Assembly: GCA_013397845.1 (NCBI GenBank)
Contig: VZTG01001881.1
Coordinates: 448,816-512,815, forward strand
DNA length: 64,000 nt
Direction: 5' to 3'
From: Melanocharis versteri
Lineage: Eukaryota > Chordata > Aves > Passeriformes > Melanocharitidae
In this document: one piece after another, positions 1 through 14,400 of the stretch
Layout of the letters: each line of letters begins with the position of its first letter
How positions within the stretch are numbered: the first letter of the stretch is position 1
The notes under the pieces: model-generated
Databases searched by the model: none
Told to the model about the DNA's origin: nothing
Seen by the model: the letters and a program-made list of their open reading frames with translations, nothing else
Program-made: the position numbers and the translations under genes

Positions 1-3000
1 GGCTCAGGAAAACAGCACCTTCCACTCTTGCCTGTACTCCCACGATAGTCATCTAGTGCCTCGTGCTCGCAGACTACAAAGCCAGGGCGTAACTCATGGG
101 ATCTTAACAGAGCATGCCAGGAACATGCACTGTCTACATTTCATGCATAACATGAGGATCACAGAGAGGTCTTTTTCTTTCTTGACATTAGAGAAGGGTG
201 ACAAAAAACAGCACCAGAAAACAGCAGAATAAAATAGGAAGCAATATACAGAGGACAAAAGGACAGGTTTTATTTACTAGCACCTTACTGCTGGCTTCCC
301 TCAGACTCCAAGGGCAAAACTGGTGATCAACATGGACAAAGGGGCTCTATCCTGTTATGACCACGTAATTCAGTCCGGGTTGCTAAATGCATCAGTACCT
401 GATGACACCATCCAATTGATGGAGGGGCCAGACCTATTTTAACCCCAGCAGATTTAGTATATCCAGCACTCCCTGGGAACATTAGTAACATGACAAAAAA
501 GGAGCCAAGTGCACTGGCATCTGCAAGCTCTCAATTCAGCCTCACAAGGCCAAATCCACAGAGTCTGCGTTTCTACTGTCCCTTTCCCTCTTTCCTCATC
601 CAACAATCACTAAGAATGCCATTGGAAAACAGTTAAGTGTCTCACTGTATAAAAGTCTAAATCAGGAGCTAGATATTTAGATCCAAGAAGCCCATGTAAA
701 GGACATTTGGCTCCATGTCACAAGACAGCAAGAGCAGCGCAGAGCAGATGGATTTCACTGGCATGCTTTACACTTTAGGAAGAACTGAAGGGCGACTGCT
801 TATGCAAAGAGAGATGCAAGAAGCAGGAACCTACTAAGAGCCAAAGGGTCATCTGTGTCCTCGTTTTTATTTCTGGAAAATTATTGCCCCCACTCCACTT
901 TCCTGTGACCACCTTGCTCTAGCCAGTGCTCCAGTTTGAAAAGCTAGTCATCCCTAATCGTCCTGTAGGCAACAGTATCTGCTGCCACAATGAATGCAAA
1001 CAGCAGCTTCAAGACTAATTTTAAGTTCAAATCCTCTCCTGAAGAAAAAAGGAAATATCTTCCTTCCTTAGAGCAGGAGCTAAAATCCTAAATAATTTAA
1101 GTTTCTTCTTTCTGTACACAGAAGCTTTTAATCATTATAAATTCAGCAGCCTGTCAAACTGAAGGTGATGCTGCAGTGGATTCCCAGGCAAACTGATACA
1201 GGAATCAGGCTGATCTGTGTGTCCCTCATGGAGAAGTGGTATTTACATTATCTGCACTCTTTTAGAATTGAGAACAGCCACAAAATACTGCAAGAATCAT
1301 TTTATTTTTAGCCTCTTTAAGGGAAGTGCATTTGCAGGATGTCCTTTTCAAAATGGCATTTTTGTTAGACTGCCTCAGTCAAAATCCTACAAAGCTATAA
1401 CTCTACAACAGCGTACAATATCACCAATATTAGGGTAACATGCCCTAAAATTTGAAGCTTCAATGATCCAGCCAGATGTAACAAAAACTCGCAATCACCT
1501 CTTTGCTAGGGACTTCTGCGGTTCAGAAACAGGGTAGGTGTGTGCTTAATTTCTTGTGAGCTCAAGCCTCAAGGAACAGAGGAAAAATTAATGCTTGAAC
1601 TGGGGCCATAGCTTACAGATCTATTATTTATTTACACAACAGTTATTTATATTCACTGTGCAAGTGTATTTCACCCATGGCCTCACAACAATACCCAGAG
1701 AGCCTCTAATAAAGAACAACATTGCAAATAAAGTTAATTTAGGCAAGTATATGCCCTAAGACATGCTAGTGGTTTATGTGGAGAGCACAAAACACATTCA
1801 AAATAACTCACTGTCTTTTGCTTACCTCTGTGGGCTTTGTATGCTCTCCATTACCCCAGACATAAACAAAAAAAAGGCAGATGTACAAGTTCTTTAACTA
1901 TCTTTGACATAAGACCACGAGTTTCACGTTTCTGAGACAGCTCAATGATCTTTCAAGTATTATGTCCACTTAGCCCCCTAACAGGGTCCAATGAACTCCA
2001 GCTCCCAACATGGGAATTTTCTCTATCACTTGAACTGAGCTGATGCAATCTGTAGATATCACTTTCAGCTGCACTCTCTACTCACACAGAGGCTGGCCTA
2101 CCCAATATTTAGACAAGTGAGAGAAAACTGAAGACCTGTGTTGTTCTCCTGTGTGGCTTGTTATTGTGAAACATCAAAATAAATACCAGAGAAAAGAACC
2201 ACAGACATTTCTCCCCACAACAGAATAAACACCACAGAAATAAACTACAAATACTCCTGCTGTAGAAAGCCTGCATACTTCTGCATCACCAGTTGTTTGG
2301 AGTATGGATGTGTGGAGCTGGAGAGCAAGTTTCTCACAGAAGTTTGGAACTAAATAATAATAAACATCTCTGGAATATCTAACTTGTAATCCAGAAAACA
2401 GGTCCTAACTTAAAAGCATTAAAAGAAGAAATGGACCTTGTAGTGTGAAAACCATTCTGGTTGGGCTACAAAAGACCTTAATGAATGATTGTCTGTCACT
2501 ACAGGAAAAGTGACAGAACCCCCACTAAGTCCTCATTGCTGGGATTTTAAATATAATCCCAACATTTTCAGTCCACAGATTTGAGAAACTGCCCGCAGAA
2601 CACCACTACCACTTGAATTAGATGGCTTATATGTTACTCCATAGCAAGCCTTGAGGTTTTGGAATTCCTTGGGTTTTTTAAAAAATATTTGTTGAAGGCA
2701 CAGGGAACAGTGCTGATTGCTAGCATGGAACAACAGACAACCTTCCCAAATCATTAACTTTCAGAAGATCACGTTTGAGAAGAACACAAGGAACATGAAC
2801 ACAAATACACTGATAGACCTATCTAACAGCTGAAGGGACCAATCTGGAATACATTAAGACTGTGTTGTCAGGTATCTCTGGTTTTTTGCATCCTCTTGTC
2901 TATTCTAACGAACATACTACATCAGGAAAACACCATTTGTTTAAAAATAAAAACAAACAAACAAAAAAAACCCACTCAAAAGAGTTCAGGGTAGCATTCT

Positions 3001-6000
3001 CAAAACATCAGCACCAGTCATTTCACTTTGAAGACTTCTGGAGCATTCTAGTTCTCACCCAAGAAATTAAATCCTTAGATCCAGCTGTTGTACTATACTT
3101 TATTTAGTAACAGTGCAAAACTCTGGCCAAGAAGGCCACAGCTATTGTGTTTCAAAGATTATTTCAGGTTTACGGATATTCCCTTAACTCTTTGAAATAA
3201 GTATCATTATATGTCCCCAATAAATACATTTATTGGGAAACTCCAATTCACATACATTTGCATTAATTCTGCATTTATTTATATAGAAATGGCAAAACAA
3301 ATGCCAGCTTTCACAGCTAGTTCACATGCAGTAGCTACCCTACTTAGTAGCTTTGCTGTCTGTTTATAAGAGCATTAGCCTGAAGGCATTCTAAGGCTAG
3401 ATCACGAGACAATTGAGTCATTCAGACAGTCCTCATAGTTCACATGGACCAAAAAAACATCTAAAAAAAGACTATAGCCAGCTTTTTATTGCAGCTAGAA
3501 AGGCAAAAAAATAGCCCAGCCACAGTAAAATATCTGCAAAAAGAGGTTTAAGCCTGATCTCTGTTGCTTTTCAAGGGATAAAGGCTAAGTACTAATTTAC
3601 ATTGTTCAACTCCCAAAATTTCCAGCATGTAAAACATTAACTACATTAAATGAATACAAAATCTAATCTTGTTCCTGTGTCACCCCAGAGCATGCAAAAC
3701 TGTTCCAAGTTCTTCTGCAGGAGTTCCTGGCTTTTCTTTTGGAGATAGGGACAGAGACAGAAAAACTGATGAACCCAATCTTATTTACAAATGCTGAAGC
3801 TCTTAACACCAGAGACTGAGAATACAGTCTATCTAATACATCTATATTGAAATTCCCAGTTAAAACTAGTCAGAAGTCCTGCTTCTGCAATGGGGAAGAC
3901 CTGAGCCTCCTGGCTGCCAGGGCATATAAGTTCAGGCACATATCAAGGCCTTTTCAAGTCTCCAAGCAACACCACTGCCCACACAGTTTCTTCTACACTT
4001 GCAAAAACTCTTATAAGCAAATACACACCACCCCCCAATCAAGAACAAACCCCAAAAGATCTTCCAATCAGATACAAAAGGAGAAACTGAGCCCTAATAA
4101 GTTACTTGAGCAGATATCTCTTATCAGTTGGGGTAATTTGTCATACATTGCTGAATACTACAGACAGTCAACTGAAGACCTAAGTATTCGGCATTCATAA
4201 CAATGTGCATCAGCTCCCAGAATAGTCTTCCCAATTTTTAAAGAAAAATACACATTTTGACACAGTATAACATACAATTTTTAAACATTAGGTTTTTTTT
4301 TGTTGTTAAAGCACAATCGGAGTGTGATGTACATTAATCCTTGTTTTTCAGACATGGAAAGTGCAAGTATTTTGAGGGTAACCTATTCTATCGAAGAATC
4401 TACAACATAAGAACTGCTTCCTCTGAGGTTCAACAGGGATGACTAACAGCATAGAAGAAAGGGGCGTAAACTGAACCTTAAAGTATGCCTCCAACTTGTG
4501 TCTGAACCAGAGTATTTTGTTAGAAAAAGCATCCAATCCCAGTATAAAGGTTTGAATGAAGAGCCAGCCCCCACCTTTAACAACCTGTTCCAAGGGACAG
4601 CTGCACAGACTGTTACATGCATACTTTATTTTCCCATTTGAGCTTGATCAGCACTATTACTCACTTTTGCAATAAGCCCCCTGACCAAATTTCTTCCCCC
4701 TCCCAGTGTTCTATTTTCTCACAAATGGTTGAACTAAAACAAACAGATCAGAGTAAGAAAACAGAACACCATGATGGAGCATGTATCATTTCTGAATAAA
4801 GCTTCTTTGGTTTTCATGGCTGCTACAGCCTTTAGTAACCAATTCCACTCTGCATACTCCATCACAGTGCTACAAGATACAATATAAATCACACTGTTCA
4901 TATTTAATAACACTTGACAGGCGTATCCAGCAGTTGTCCTAGCTGTTGTCCTGACAATGGTTTTATGCTGCACATATAAGTATAACTCGTTATCCATAAT
5001 ATACCACAGATCCCTTTCAGGGTTATGGAACAACAGGATAAGCCAAATATTCACATGCTTTATTCCCAAAATGATTGCTTTACCTTTGGAACTGCCAAAC
5101 AGGATATTTGCTTTTGCTTGGCTCACGTAGGTTCAGAGATTACTGTGTTGTAACTTAATGTTTGGTCAATAACAGAGACCTGAGATGCGAATATCCACTG
5201 CATCCATACACACTGCACTGTAATATACTACACAGGCAGCTTTTTCTACAGGGAGGGCTGAAGAAAAAAGGAAACAGCACTAACTTTATGCATTTTTAGA
5301 GGCAGTTTTGCATCTAGTTCAAAATTTCATCTCATAAGAGGCAACATTTTAATTCATATTTACATTAGGACATTACAGTAAGTGCACCTGAACATCCTTA
5401 CTTGAAGTTAGCGAGTTAAGAAGTATAATAAAACATATTATTCCCAAGAAGTTAATTCTGCCTTAGCTTTAAAGCCAGTGCTGAAGAAATATACCACAGA
5501 ACTTGTAGAATTTATTTGATGCACTGAACATAACCCATGGAAAATAAGAGAATTCAGAAGAAGAAGCCTTGTGAATGTTTTAACATGAACAAGAAATGAA
5601 CAGCTGTAAACAGGCAAGTCTGTCCAGTTTTACAGGCACACTAACAGTCTGCTGTGGCTTGCCTTGTCAAGCAGACTCTGGCTGTGCATCACTGCTGCAA
5701 ATGAATGGAAAATGGAGAAACAGCACCAACAGTAAGAGAACAGACAGCATATCTAGAAAAGCCTGCTATTTTTTCATCCTTGAAGAAATGTGAAAGGCAG
5801 CATGAACAACTGAGCTAGACACTTAGTTAGCACCTTAATATTGTAAACAATTATCAGAGTCCTGCTGCAACAAATTAGTCCTGGGCACATGAGTGGGAAA
5901 TAGAAGTGGGGTTGGAACTTCTCACTGGAAAAGGCTAAAAACTTAGACTTAACTATGGCACTGAAATAAAAGAACAAAAGCTTTATACTAGCTGTAGTCA

Positions 6001-9000
6001 CTAGAACAAAGATTCACTATAATATCAAAGCCAAAAGAAAAAAAAAAGAAGATAGTGGGCCTCATTCTACATGGTACTGGCTGGCATTATTTCAGTTCAT
6101 TTCAAAAAAGATCATTTGTCTTTTCTTAAAATGTAAGACTTTTCACTGCAGAATATCCAAGCAGTAACACAGTATTTTTATTCTGTAAGAACTATCTGCA
6201 ACTGCAAGGATGGAAAAAAACTTCTTAAAAATGCAAAATACTCCACCAGAAAGCTCTGCATTCATAAATGGGAAATTATACTAATACTTTGTACAAATTA
6301 GAAATGTCTTAAGTAGAATGTTTAACATCTCCAGTTTTGAAAACTGACTCAGTACAGTAAGCAGTTCAGGTTTGTTAAGACAAACACTGAAATACAGCCA
6401 TTTTACTGGCAAAAGTATGAGTAAAGAGCATTTACTAAAATATTGCCAAATATTACAGCCAATTTGGAGTTTATGGCTATGTTTTTTAAGGTACTAAACC
6501 CATAACTGCAAAGTTACGTAGCTACATGCTTCATTAGGTCAGAAAAGATGAATCATAAGCAAAACTCTACCAAACCAAAAAAAAGGGGAGAGAACACTAC
6601 TTTTCTGCATGGAAAGTAGAGAGAATGTGCACACTAAATTTAGGGGGAAATAAAGTTATATTTTTGAGACAACTGTAAGCAAGCATAAGAGAAATTTACG
6701 TTTCTAGTTTCTAGCCCCGAAATGGATTTTATTGCTTAGTAGAAGTTTCCTCAATCGAGCTGATCGAGACATTATGTTGCCAGCTGAACCATCCCCTACA
6801 TGCTTATACAACAGACTATGTCTGAGCTCTTGAAACTCAGTGTCAGGCTTTACCTAAACTAACATTAGTTCAGCCAAGTATCAATAAAAACAACAAACAG
6901 AACAAGCACTTTGTGCAAAGTCTGACAGGAGCCCTGACTCTTGGCAGAAGATATCAAAGTACTCTGCCACAATTAATATGTAGACATTTGATACCCAAGA
7001 GCGTAATAGACAAAAGTATTAAATGCACGTTATGACTACAGGAAATTAAAAAAATACTGCCACAGTACCAGAGTTACAGGTCAGAACTGATTTGCCCAGT
7101 AATTTCAGACTCAAATTTACAACATCTGCTTGGCTACAGCACCTCTTTCAGAAAGACATCTGTTATTCACTCAGGGGACACAGTGCTTTCCAGTGATCTT
7201 CAGTTTCTTTCAAAAAGGGCGTCTCAATAAGTAATTAAGTACAAGTAGCTTTTAATTCAACAAATATACACAGAGTCTCAGGAAACTAATTTAGACTGCC
7301 AACTCTTGAAAAGGCCTGGAAACTGCTGCAAGTAGAAGCATCATCCTTTTCAGTCTTTTGGCAGCTAGAAACTAGCACCAGGTGTCCTGACTGGCACAAA
7401 CACCAAAAACAAACCATGAAGTCCTTAAAACTCTGCCAGATTTTGAAACGCCATCTGCCACTTAATCAGCTGCGATTTCTCCCTCTGCCATATGAGCAAA
7501 CACATACATCAACACGCTCCGGTAATTTCAACTTCTTATACAAATATAGTCTACAGTGTTACACAAAGACAGCTCACACCAACAGGTTATGTACAATGAA
7601 CGTTCCAGAAAAGGAAGGCTCTGTGGGATTCCTCTACTTGTTTTTGTTTTTTTTTAAAGCTGCAACACACGAGTTCATTCATTACTTACTTCGGCTAAAA
7701 AGTAAAAATTACACCCAAGTTTCATTTCCATACTTTTTTTTTTTGTATACAGTTGAAACTTCCTTAGGTTTCACTGGAAACAGAGTAACAGATAGAACAG
7801 ACTGTATAGTCTAAGACTAGTGTAGCCAGAAGACAGGAAGTAGACAAAACCCAGGAAAATGGGCTTTTTTCCATATTCCTTGAAACTAGAGTCAGTGGTA
7901 GTTTACAGAGCTATCCATTGCATATCTGCTCTTCCCAGAAAAGAACCAATATACCAATATAATGTATAAATGTAATTTGAGTTGCACCACAGAAAATATA
8001 AAATGCATTCAGAAAACTCACCAGGACCCAAACAAGATAAGCTTTGGCGTACATTTCTTCCAGGAGTACCTTCAGAAAGGAAACAAAAAAAAATTATACT
8101 TCAAGCCAGTAAGGGGCAGTATGGCTGCCTTAAATTTTTAAGATTCAAAATTCTTTCCACACAAGCTCCTCAAACTTCACAATTTCAGTGTCTTTCTTGT
8201 GATGGCTGATCTACAGCAAGATTTAGCATTATAAGAAACTGCTTGGAAAATGCAGGATGCATTCCCAATTACAATTATCCCATTACAATTATTATATTTC
8301 ATTTAAGTCAGGTAGCACTGTTTCACTTCACTCATTCAAAGAGGACCACAGATAATGAAAAACTATGATCTATTCTGGCACTATAACAATTTCTTTTCCT
8401 TCTGTATGCTACAGTTATTTTATTTGCATAGAAGATCAATAAATTAATAACATTCTCAAACGTGCTAACAATCAAGTTAGACATAAATGAAAGCACTGAG
8501 AAAGTTAACCCACCCTTACTGTATTACTTAAAAGTTATGTGAAAATTGACCTACGAACCTTATTGTTTTGAAGGATATTGAATGAAAGCAATCTTTCAGA
8601 CTGCTGGGTGTGAGTGCAAAAGTCACATGTAGAAGTTCATAAAAGGTCTTTTGACACCACCTTTCTGCAGGCTTTAGGAACAGTGTGTGATCCTACGGCA
8701 CGGGTTTCATCAGGAAACAAGTTGCTTTGTACCGCCACTGCACTTGTTTCCCCCTGCCTCAGCCCTACAAATAGAGCTTTTCTCACAAAGTGAAAATTAG
8801 GTCTTACAAAGCTTGTCCAAAGGTTTGTATCTGTTCTTTTGGTTCACTCTGGCAGAAAAGAATAATTTTAATTCTAAGTTGAAGATAAAACAAAAATCTG
8901 ATACAGAAACATAAAGTGGAGTAAATATCCTCAAGAGCCAGAGCTGATCAGCACGCTCTCACAAGAACCTTGCTTAAATTAAACACAAACTTGGCAAAAT

Positions 9001-9709
9001 CTAGTCTACACTACGTCTTGCAAGCATACAACCTTATAAGCAGGTGACAGAACATCATTTAACAGAGAGATTAATTATCCTGTATTTTTAGTCTTTATGG
9101 GATGCAAGTTTCAAGCAGATAGTAGACAATGAATGTCCCTAAAGCAAATACATAAAAACAGAACTTTGCAGAGCCGGTGTCCAACATGGCGAACTGCAAA
9201 GAAAATGAGCCGACTATCTCAATTATTCTGAAAGCATAGCTGCTCCTTCTTAAGACAGAGAGATCCAAGAAAAACTGAAAAATTGACTACCCAACAGCTG
9301 ATTACCTCTAGTCTCACTGACTTTCCTTGCTAAGTGCAGTGGCCCAGATGATTTTGGTGTGCACTGGTTCAGTGAAGCAGACCTGGTCTTGGCTCCTAGA
9401 AGTAAAAGCTTAGATGAAATTTAAAGTAGAACTATATCAGCAATTAAAGACATATCTTAAATTTTTACAGCTAAGTACAAGATGCATAAATCTACACAAG
9501 CACAGAAAGAGAAACCTTCTAGAATGTTTAAGTTGTATTTAAACTTAGCTTCGCTTTCCCAGAACTCACCTTGGAAGGAATAAAAAGATGGTTTTAAAAT
9601 CCTTCTAAGCAGGAGAAAACACTAGTAAAGATTTTACTTTAGCACTAAGATCAAGTTACTTAAGTCTCAAAACAGCAGCAAATACAATGCAGCTAAGGAA
9701 ACACTGGCT
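1..9709 (-). other. MTUS1: MTUS1 intron 5, continuing past the left edge
   Basis: About 9.7 kb in which I searched the minus strand for the next expected MTUS1 segments, the short linker after TPKG and the start of the coiled-coil region, and found neither. Several short frames exist (for example 3847-4200 plus and 7416-7814 plus) but none is recognisable. A short (AAAC)n-like A-rich run lies at 2948-2970. I see no RNA gene or clear transposon. Assignment as intron follows from the unspliced continuation of MTUS1 beyond the window. Confidence 0.65.
2948..2970. repeat. (AAAC)n / A-rich simple repeat
   Basis: AAAC units repeated about three times, running into an eight-base A-run. Low-complexity intronic sequence. 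Confidence 0.7.
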
Positions 9710-10200
9710 GAAAGAGACCTCCAGAGGCCAGATACCCAGACTCCCGCCCAGAGCAGAGTCACCATTAAAACAAAATCAGCTGACCATGCTTTTGTCTAGA
9801 TGAGCCTTGCAAACCTACAGGAAGGGTGATTCGATGGCACCACTGGAAAAGTATGCATTTCCCACTTTACAATTTACAAGCATTTCTGATTGCCGCATCA
9901 TCTGGTGCTACTGAGAAGAGTTTGGCACCACGACCTTTACAGCTGTCCTTTTCAAGTTATTGACTGCACAGGCTTAACTCCCTAAACCTCTTCTCACAGG
10001 ACAGAGACCCCAGCCAACTTCCTAAGTCTCCAGTGGATCTTTGCAGTTTCAAAACAATCCTCTTGGTCCAAGAAGGACCCAAAACACAACACCGTAGTCC
10101 AGGTGACACTGATCTGAAGGGCAATACCAGCTTCCTTTGGCCACACTGCTCCTGCAGGTGCTGAAGGCACACCTCCAGGTCACTGAAGATGATGAGCTAT
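9710..10200 (-). mobile_element. CR1 LINE fragment (minus orientation)
   Basis: Two CR1 blocks are visible on the minus strand. The upper one (about 9957-10172) is the decayed end of ORF2: it still reads CVLGPSWTKRIV, then GSLSCEKRFRELSL, equivalent to the conserved WGPQHKKDMELLERVQ and HLSYEERLRELGLF segments of bird CR1. The lower block (about 9710-9860) matches the CR1 3' region, including GACCTCCAGAGG on the plus strand, which is the complement of the usual CCTCTGGAGGTC terminus. The copy is old, with stops and indels, and lies in the same orientation as MTUS1 in intron 5. Boundaries are approximate. Confidence 0.85.
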
Positions 10201-11300
10201 GCATAGTTGTGCCGCACATGCTGGACCCCAACAGAAAGCATCAGCTTGTCAGAAAGCCATATGATTCGTGTTTGTCTCAAACTGACTTGTAATTTGCAGC
10301 AAATTCTGCTTCTTTTCACTGTTTACTCTTTTAAAGCATGTCATTATGGTGAGATATTTGGCAGGCATCTCTTACTTATTCTCAATTATGTCAGATACCA
10401 GCTTAAAATTTAAGTCTAATACAGGACTACAGCATTTAATTTGGTTTATCCAATTACAATAACCAGTTCACCACAAAGATGGTCAGAAGCAAGCTGATTA
10501 CAGCTAGGACTTAGGAACAAGACACAGCAAGCTTATTTATCTGCTCCCATTATGTCTTTAATTTTGGTCAGAGAACAAGTTGTCAACTGGTGTTTGTGGC
10601 TTGAGTGGAAGACGCACTGCTGGCCAACCAAGAGGTCCTAGCTCGACCAGAAATAGGAACCTGAACCATGTTTAATACAAAGTCAGGAAGCACATTTAAT
10701 GTTTCTTTTAGCACAAGATGATAAAACACAATTAACTGTCTTGTCTCCATTAAAGCTTCTAATTCAGCCAGTAAGAAGAATATCAAGAAAAAGCAACATA
10801 AAAAGCTAAGTTTCTGTGACTCTTCCCTTCGAAAGACAGGACAATGCCACTGATCTACAGAAGAAGATACATCTAACAATATCTTATTCAAAAATATATC
10901 ACCACCCCCCAAGGCCCTTTCAGTCCTGAAAGGAGTGAAGATAACACAAAGTCTGCATAAGGACAAGAACAACCATACACTCAGGATAAATTCAGGTATG
11001 TCTATTCTGCAGATTACCAGCAGCGACAGAGTCTGTGCCCTGAACTTTCTGAAAGAAAAGAGCTCTTCTTAAAACAGCGCAAACCCCATGTGATGACACC
11101 TGCCACGCAGCAAAGTGCATTTAGTCCCCGCACCACGCAAACCTGAGCCGTACCACAGCACAGACCTCTTCATTCCCCTGAAATACCTCCATCAGTTACG
11201 ACAATACAAAGAACATTCTAGCCTTCCCATGAAGTCTTACAACACTTGAAGCACCACTGATGTAATTTTACTTCCTCTATCCACAAACAGACTCATATAC
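10201..11300 (-). other. MTUS1: MTUS1 intron 5, segment adjoining exon 5
   Basis: Begins with donor GTATATG after exon 5. A minus-strand open frame at 10583-10972 (129 codons) does not resemble MTUS1 or any family I know and lacks convincing splice context. I regard it as chance. Confidence 0.75.
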
Positions 11301-11432
11301 CTTTTGGAGTTGACCTCAACGAGTGCAGTCTAGGTCTTGGTAATGCTTTCAAAGGGACAGATCCCGAAGTGCCATTCTGGAAGGCTGGTTTTGAAGGCCA
11401 TTCTCCATTCCTGATGACTGTGGCACTTGCAG
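11301..11432 (-). CDS. MTUS1: MTUS1 exon 5 (residues 790-833 and first base of codon 834)
   Basis: This 132-base exon follows a classic acceptor (T-run then TTGCAG) and ends at donor AAAAG/GTATATG. It is in phase 1 at both ends, like exon 4. The peptide starts SASATVIRNGEWPSKPAFQN and contains KPAFQNGTSGSVPLKALPRP and LHSLRSTPKG. It aligns closely with human MTUS1 KPAFQNGSSGSFYLKPLVSR and LLKTPPKG, which immediately precede the start of the region shared with shorter isoforms. It is the last MTUS1 exon I can find in the window. In human the protein continues with a short linker and then about 400 residues of coiled coil, so the remaining exons should lie left of base 1. Confidence 0.94.
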
Positions 11433-14400
11433 CTGCAAAAAAGAATCTCAGAGAATTTGCTCTAGGCATATACAGTTTAGGAAACATTAAATCATAAGCC
11501 AAGTTAGTTTTACTAGAGACTAAAGGACCTTGAAAGAGGCTTGAGTCTATGGTCACAACAGAAATTTTTCCTTGCAAGACAAAAAACTGAAGTTTTGGGA
11601 AAACATTGTTTAAGTTGTCCAGAAAAAATATTAAAATATTTCTAAAGTAAGTACAGACTGAGTAGACTTTGGTTTGGGCACTAAAAAATGATGTATACTA
11701 ACACACTGAAGAGTAAGAATTCACATGGCATTTACCAGAGACAAGCAAAAATTAAGTCACTGTGGAACAGTGCTGCTATTCTCTCTAGTCATTGAAAAAA
11801 AAAAAACAAACAACCAAAAAAAAGGGGGAAGGGGAAGCTTTTATCATATATTACCAGGTTTGCCTCAGATTAGTGTTTTAATGAGACTGGGTTTTTTTAA
11901 AAGCAATGTAAACTACATGTCTAATATTCTTCATCAAAAGATGGAACATACAGTCTTGAGATTATTTTAGTGTCTTTATACAGCATAGCATAAACCATGT
12001 AAGTTAACTACTTCAAAAAGATGCTTTTTGGCCACTAAATATTTTCTACCACAGAAAGAGCGTTTCCCTTTAAGAAACACATGTAACTGAAGCCATCATC
12101 TTTTTTTAAAAAAAAGGAAGCTGGAGCCTCTCTAAATGCACAAAAGTTAAATATTTGCAAAAAAATCTATACACAAGGGGCAATTTGCACAACGCATCAG
12201 TAACACAGTTATTCTGTGGGAATCTGACCCTGATCAACATTGGATAACTAAAACCAATCTTTTTTTAGTAAAGCACTAGGCATGAAGCAGTCCTTAACTT
12301 TTTTTGCAAATCACTAAATTAAGGATGTTTGCTCAGAGTTCACTGCAAACAGTTAACAATTGCGCACAAACTACTTCCTCTTCTAAATCAGCAACACACC
12401 ATGGAAGTAACACTTTGGGTGAGCGAGCAGCCTTCTGGTGCAGGCCCAGTTAGGGCACTGTTCTGTCCTATCAAAAACTCTGGAGTCAGCTAACCAGGCT
12501 GTGTGCAGGAAGAAAAAAAAAAAAAAAACCAAAAACCCCACAGATTTACAGTGTTTGATCACTTTTGGATTCAAAGCTGTTTATTCATAGAATTTGGAGC
12601 AGCTACTGCAATACTGAATAAAGACAGACAGGTATGAAGTGATCTCAGCCCAGTAAAGATCTGAAAACTCAACTTTTTAGAAGAATTAGAAGATTATTAG
12701 AAGAATTTTAATGAAGTATTGACTGTACAAAAATGCAGATGCAGGTCAACTGCTAGGATCAGCTTTTTAACTTCTGAAACACTATTTACTTAATATGTAA
12801 TTATTCTAATGCAATTAGAATCTGGATTCTTATCCTTAACCTCAGAGTTAAACATTTCAGTATGTTCAAAGGATGGTATTTTCACCTCAGCACTATAACT
12901 GAGATTACTGTTAAAAAAATCTGGTTTTCAATGCTCAAACTGACTGCCTGCATGCAAAATATGCTTTTAGTAACAACAGCATTTCAAACCTCATGATTTC
13001 TGAAGTTTTCAAATAAGAAGTCATTTTAGAGAAAAGAATCATAAAGTTCAAGTGCTCATTAGACAAACGAAAAAAACCCCTAATGCTGCCACATGGAATT
13101 ACCAATCCAAGGACAACCCATAACAAAGGGCTGAACTGACAAAGCAGGAGAAACGCTCTCTTGTCATTTTTTTCTCTGCTAACACAAGACAAACTCCAAA
13201 CAAGCGAAGTGCCTTTTTGATTTAATATTGTTGACAGGATCACAATAGTTTGTCATAAATTTCATGACACACACAGCATAAGTGTGCCATTGTGATCTGT
13301 TTGTGTCCCACCAATCTAATAAAAACACTATAGAGGTTTACAATTTTTTCCTGACATTATTATATAGTAGACTAAATGAAAGAATAAAAAACAAGAACAG
13401 CACTGCACTTACTTAGCATTAGAGTACAAAGTAAATTCCTTAGTTCTTTCCAGTTTGATTCAAAGTCATAAAAATTTCACTAACATATGAATTACACGTA
13501 ATCTAGTCATTATACTCACAAAGCCTTACTATTAGACATAAACAATTCTCATCAACAGGAAAAAAAACTCCCCAAGGAAAAATAATCTCACAGAAAATTA
13601 GCAGATCAAAACATTGCATATATTTACCAACCTCCACAAAACAAAATACATGCTTTATAATAGAAATAAAAAGGAATACAACCTACTTCTCCTCCCAGTA
13701 AACGTGGCTAACAAAGGAACAATACAAAAGCTGTAAGACCCCACTACCAGCAATGTCAGTAAGGTAATATCATAGTGGCTTCCTGAGTCAGTCGGTGGTG
13801 TTAGTGTAGAATTGATGAAAATAACAGGAGAAAAATTAGTTTCTGTGCAACTGCGGAGTCCTCCTGGTATAGTCATTTAAAAAAGATCTAAGCAAGCTTA
13901 AAGTCTACGAGACTGCAGCCATGTTCAACCTCTCATATTGCTCTTGCTTGGTCTTCGTGAATCGGAGTGGAAAAAATTGTAAGCTTGAAGGCAGTGGACA
14001 AAACAGATTACAGCAGCTAGCAAATCAGGCTAAATAAGGAGTCATCTGTTTGGATACTTAATCTGAATACACTCCTTTGTTATGAAGCGATGACCCCTTC
14101 CTTTGTTACGAGGGAGCAAAACGAAGAGAGGACAAAGCTGCTTAGCAATTCCACATACAGTCCTAAACCTGAACAGCAAAAGTCAACATGGCTGTCACAG
14201 GATCAGAACCGATCTCATTACAGAACAACATGCACATTATGCATATTTTATTACACATACTCTTATTCATTTGAGGAATATGTTAGGTTTTAGTTTAATG
14301 AAGGCAGTAGGGGGTGGGGGGAAGAACACAAGAAAATGTAATTATGTATGTATGCATATGCGCATACTTAAACCACAGACGTATGTTAAATCACAGTTCT

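Noticed and set aside
9957..10172. 71-codon minus-strand frame as a host gene
   Set aside because: It matches the CR1 ORF2 tail and lies within a CR1 fragment.
10583..10972. 129-codon minus-strand frame considered as a further MTUS1 exon
   Set aside because: It has no similarity to the expected linker or coiled-coil sequence, and its hydrophobic and cysteine-rich composition is unlike MTUS1.
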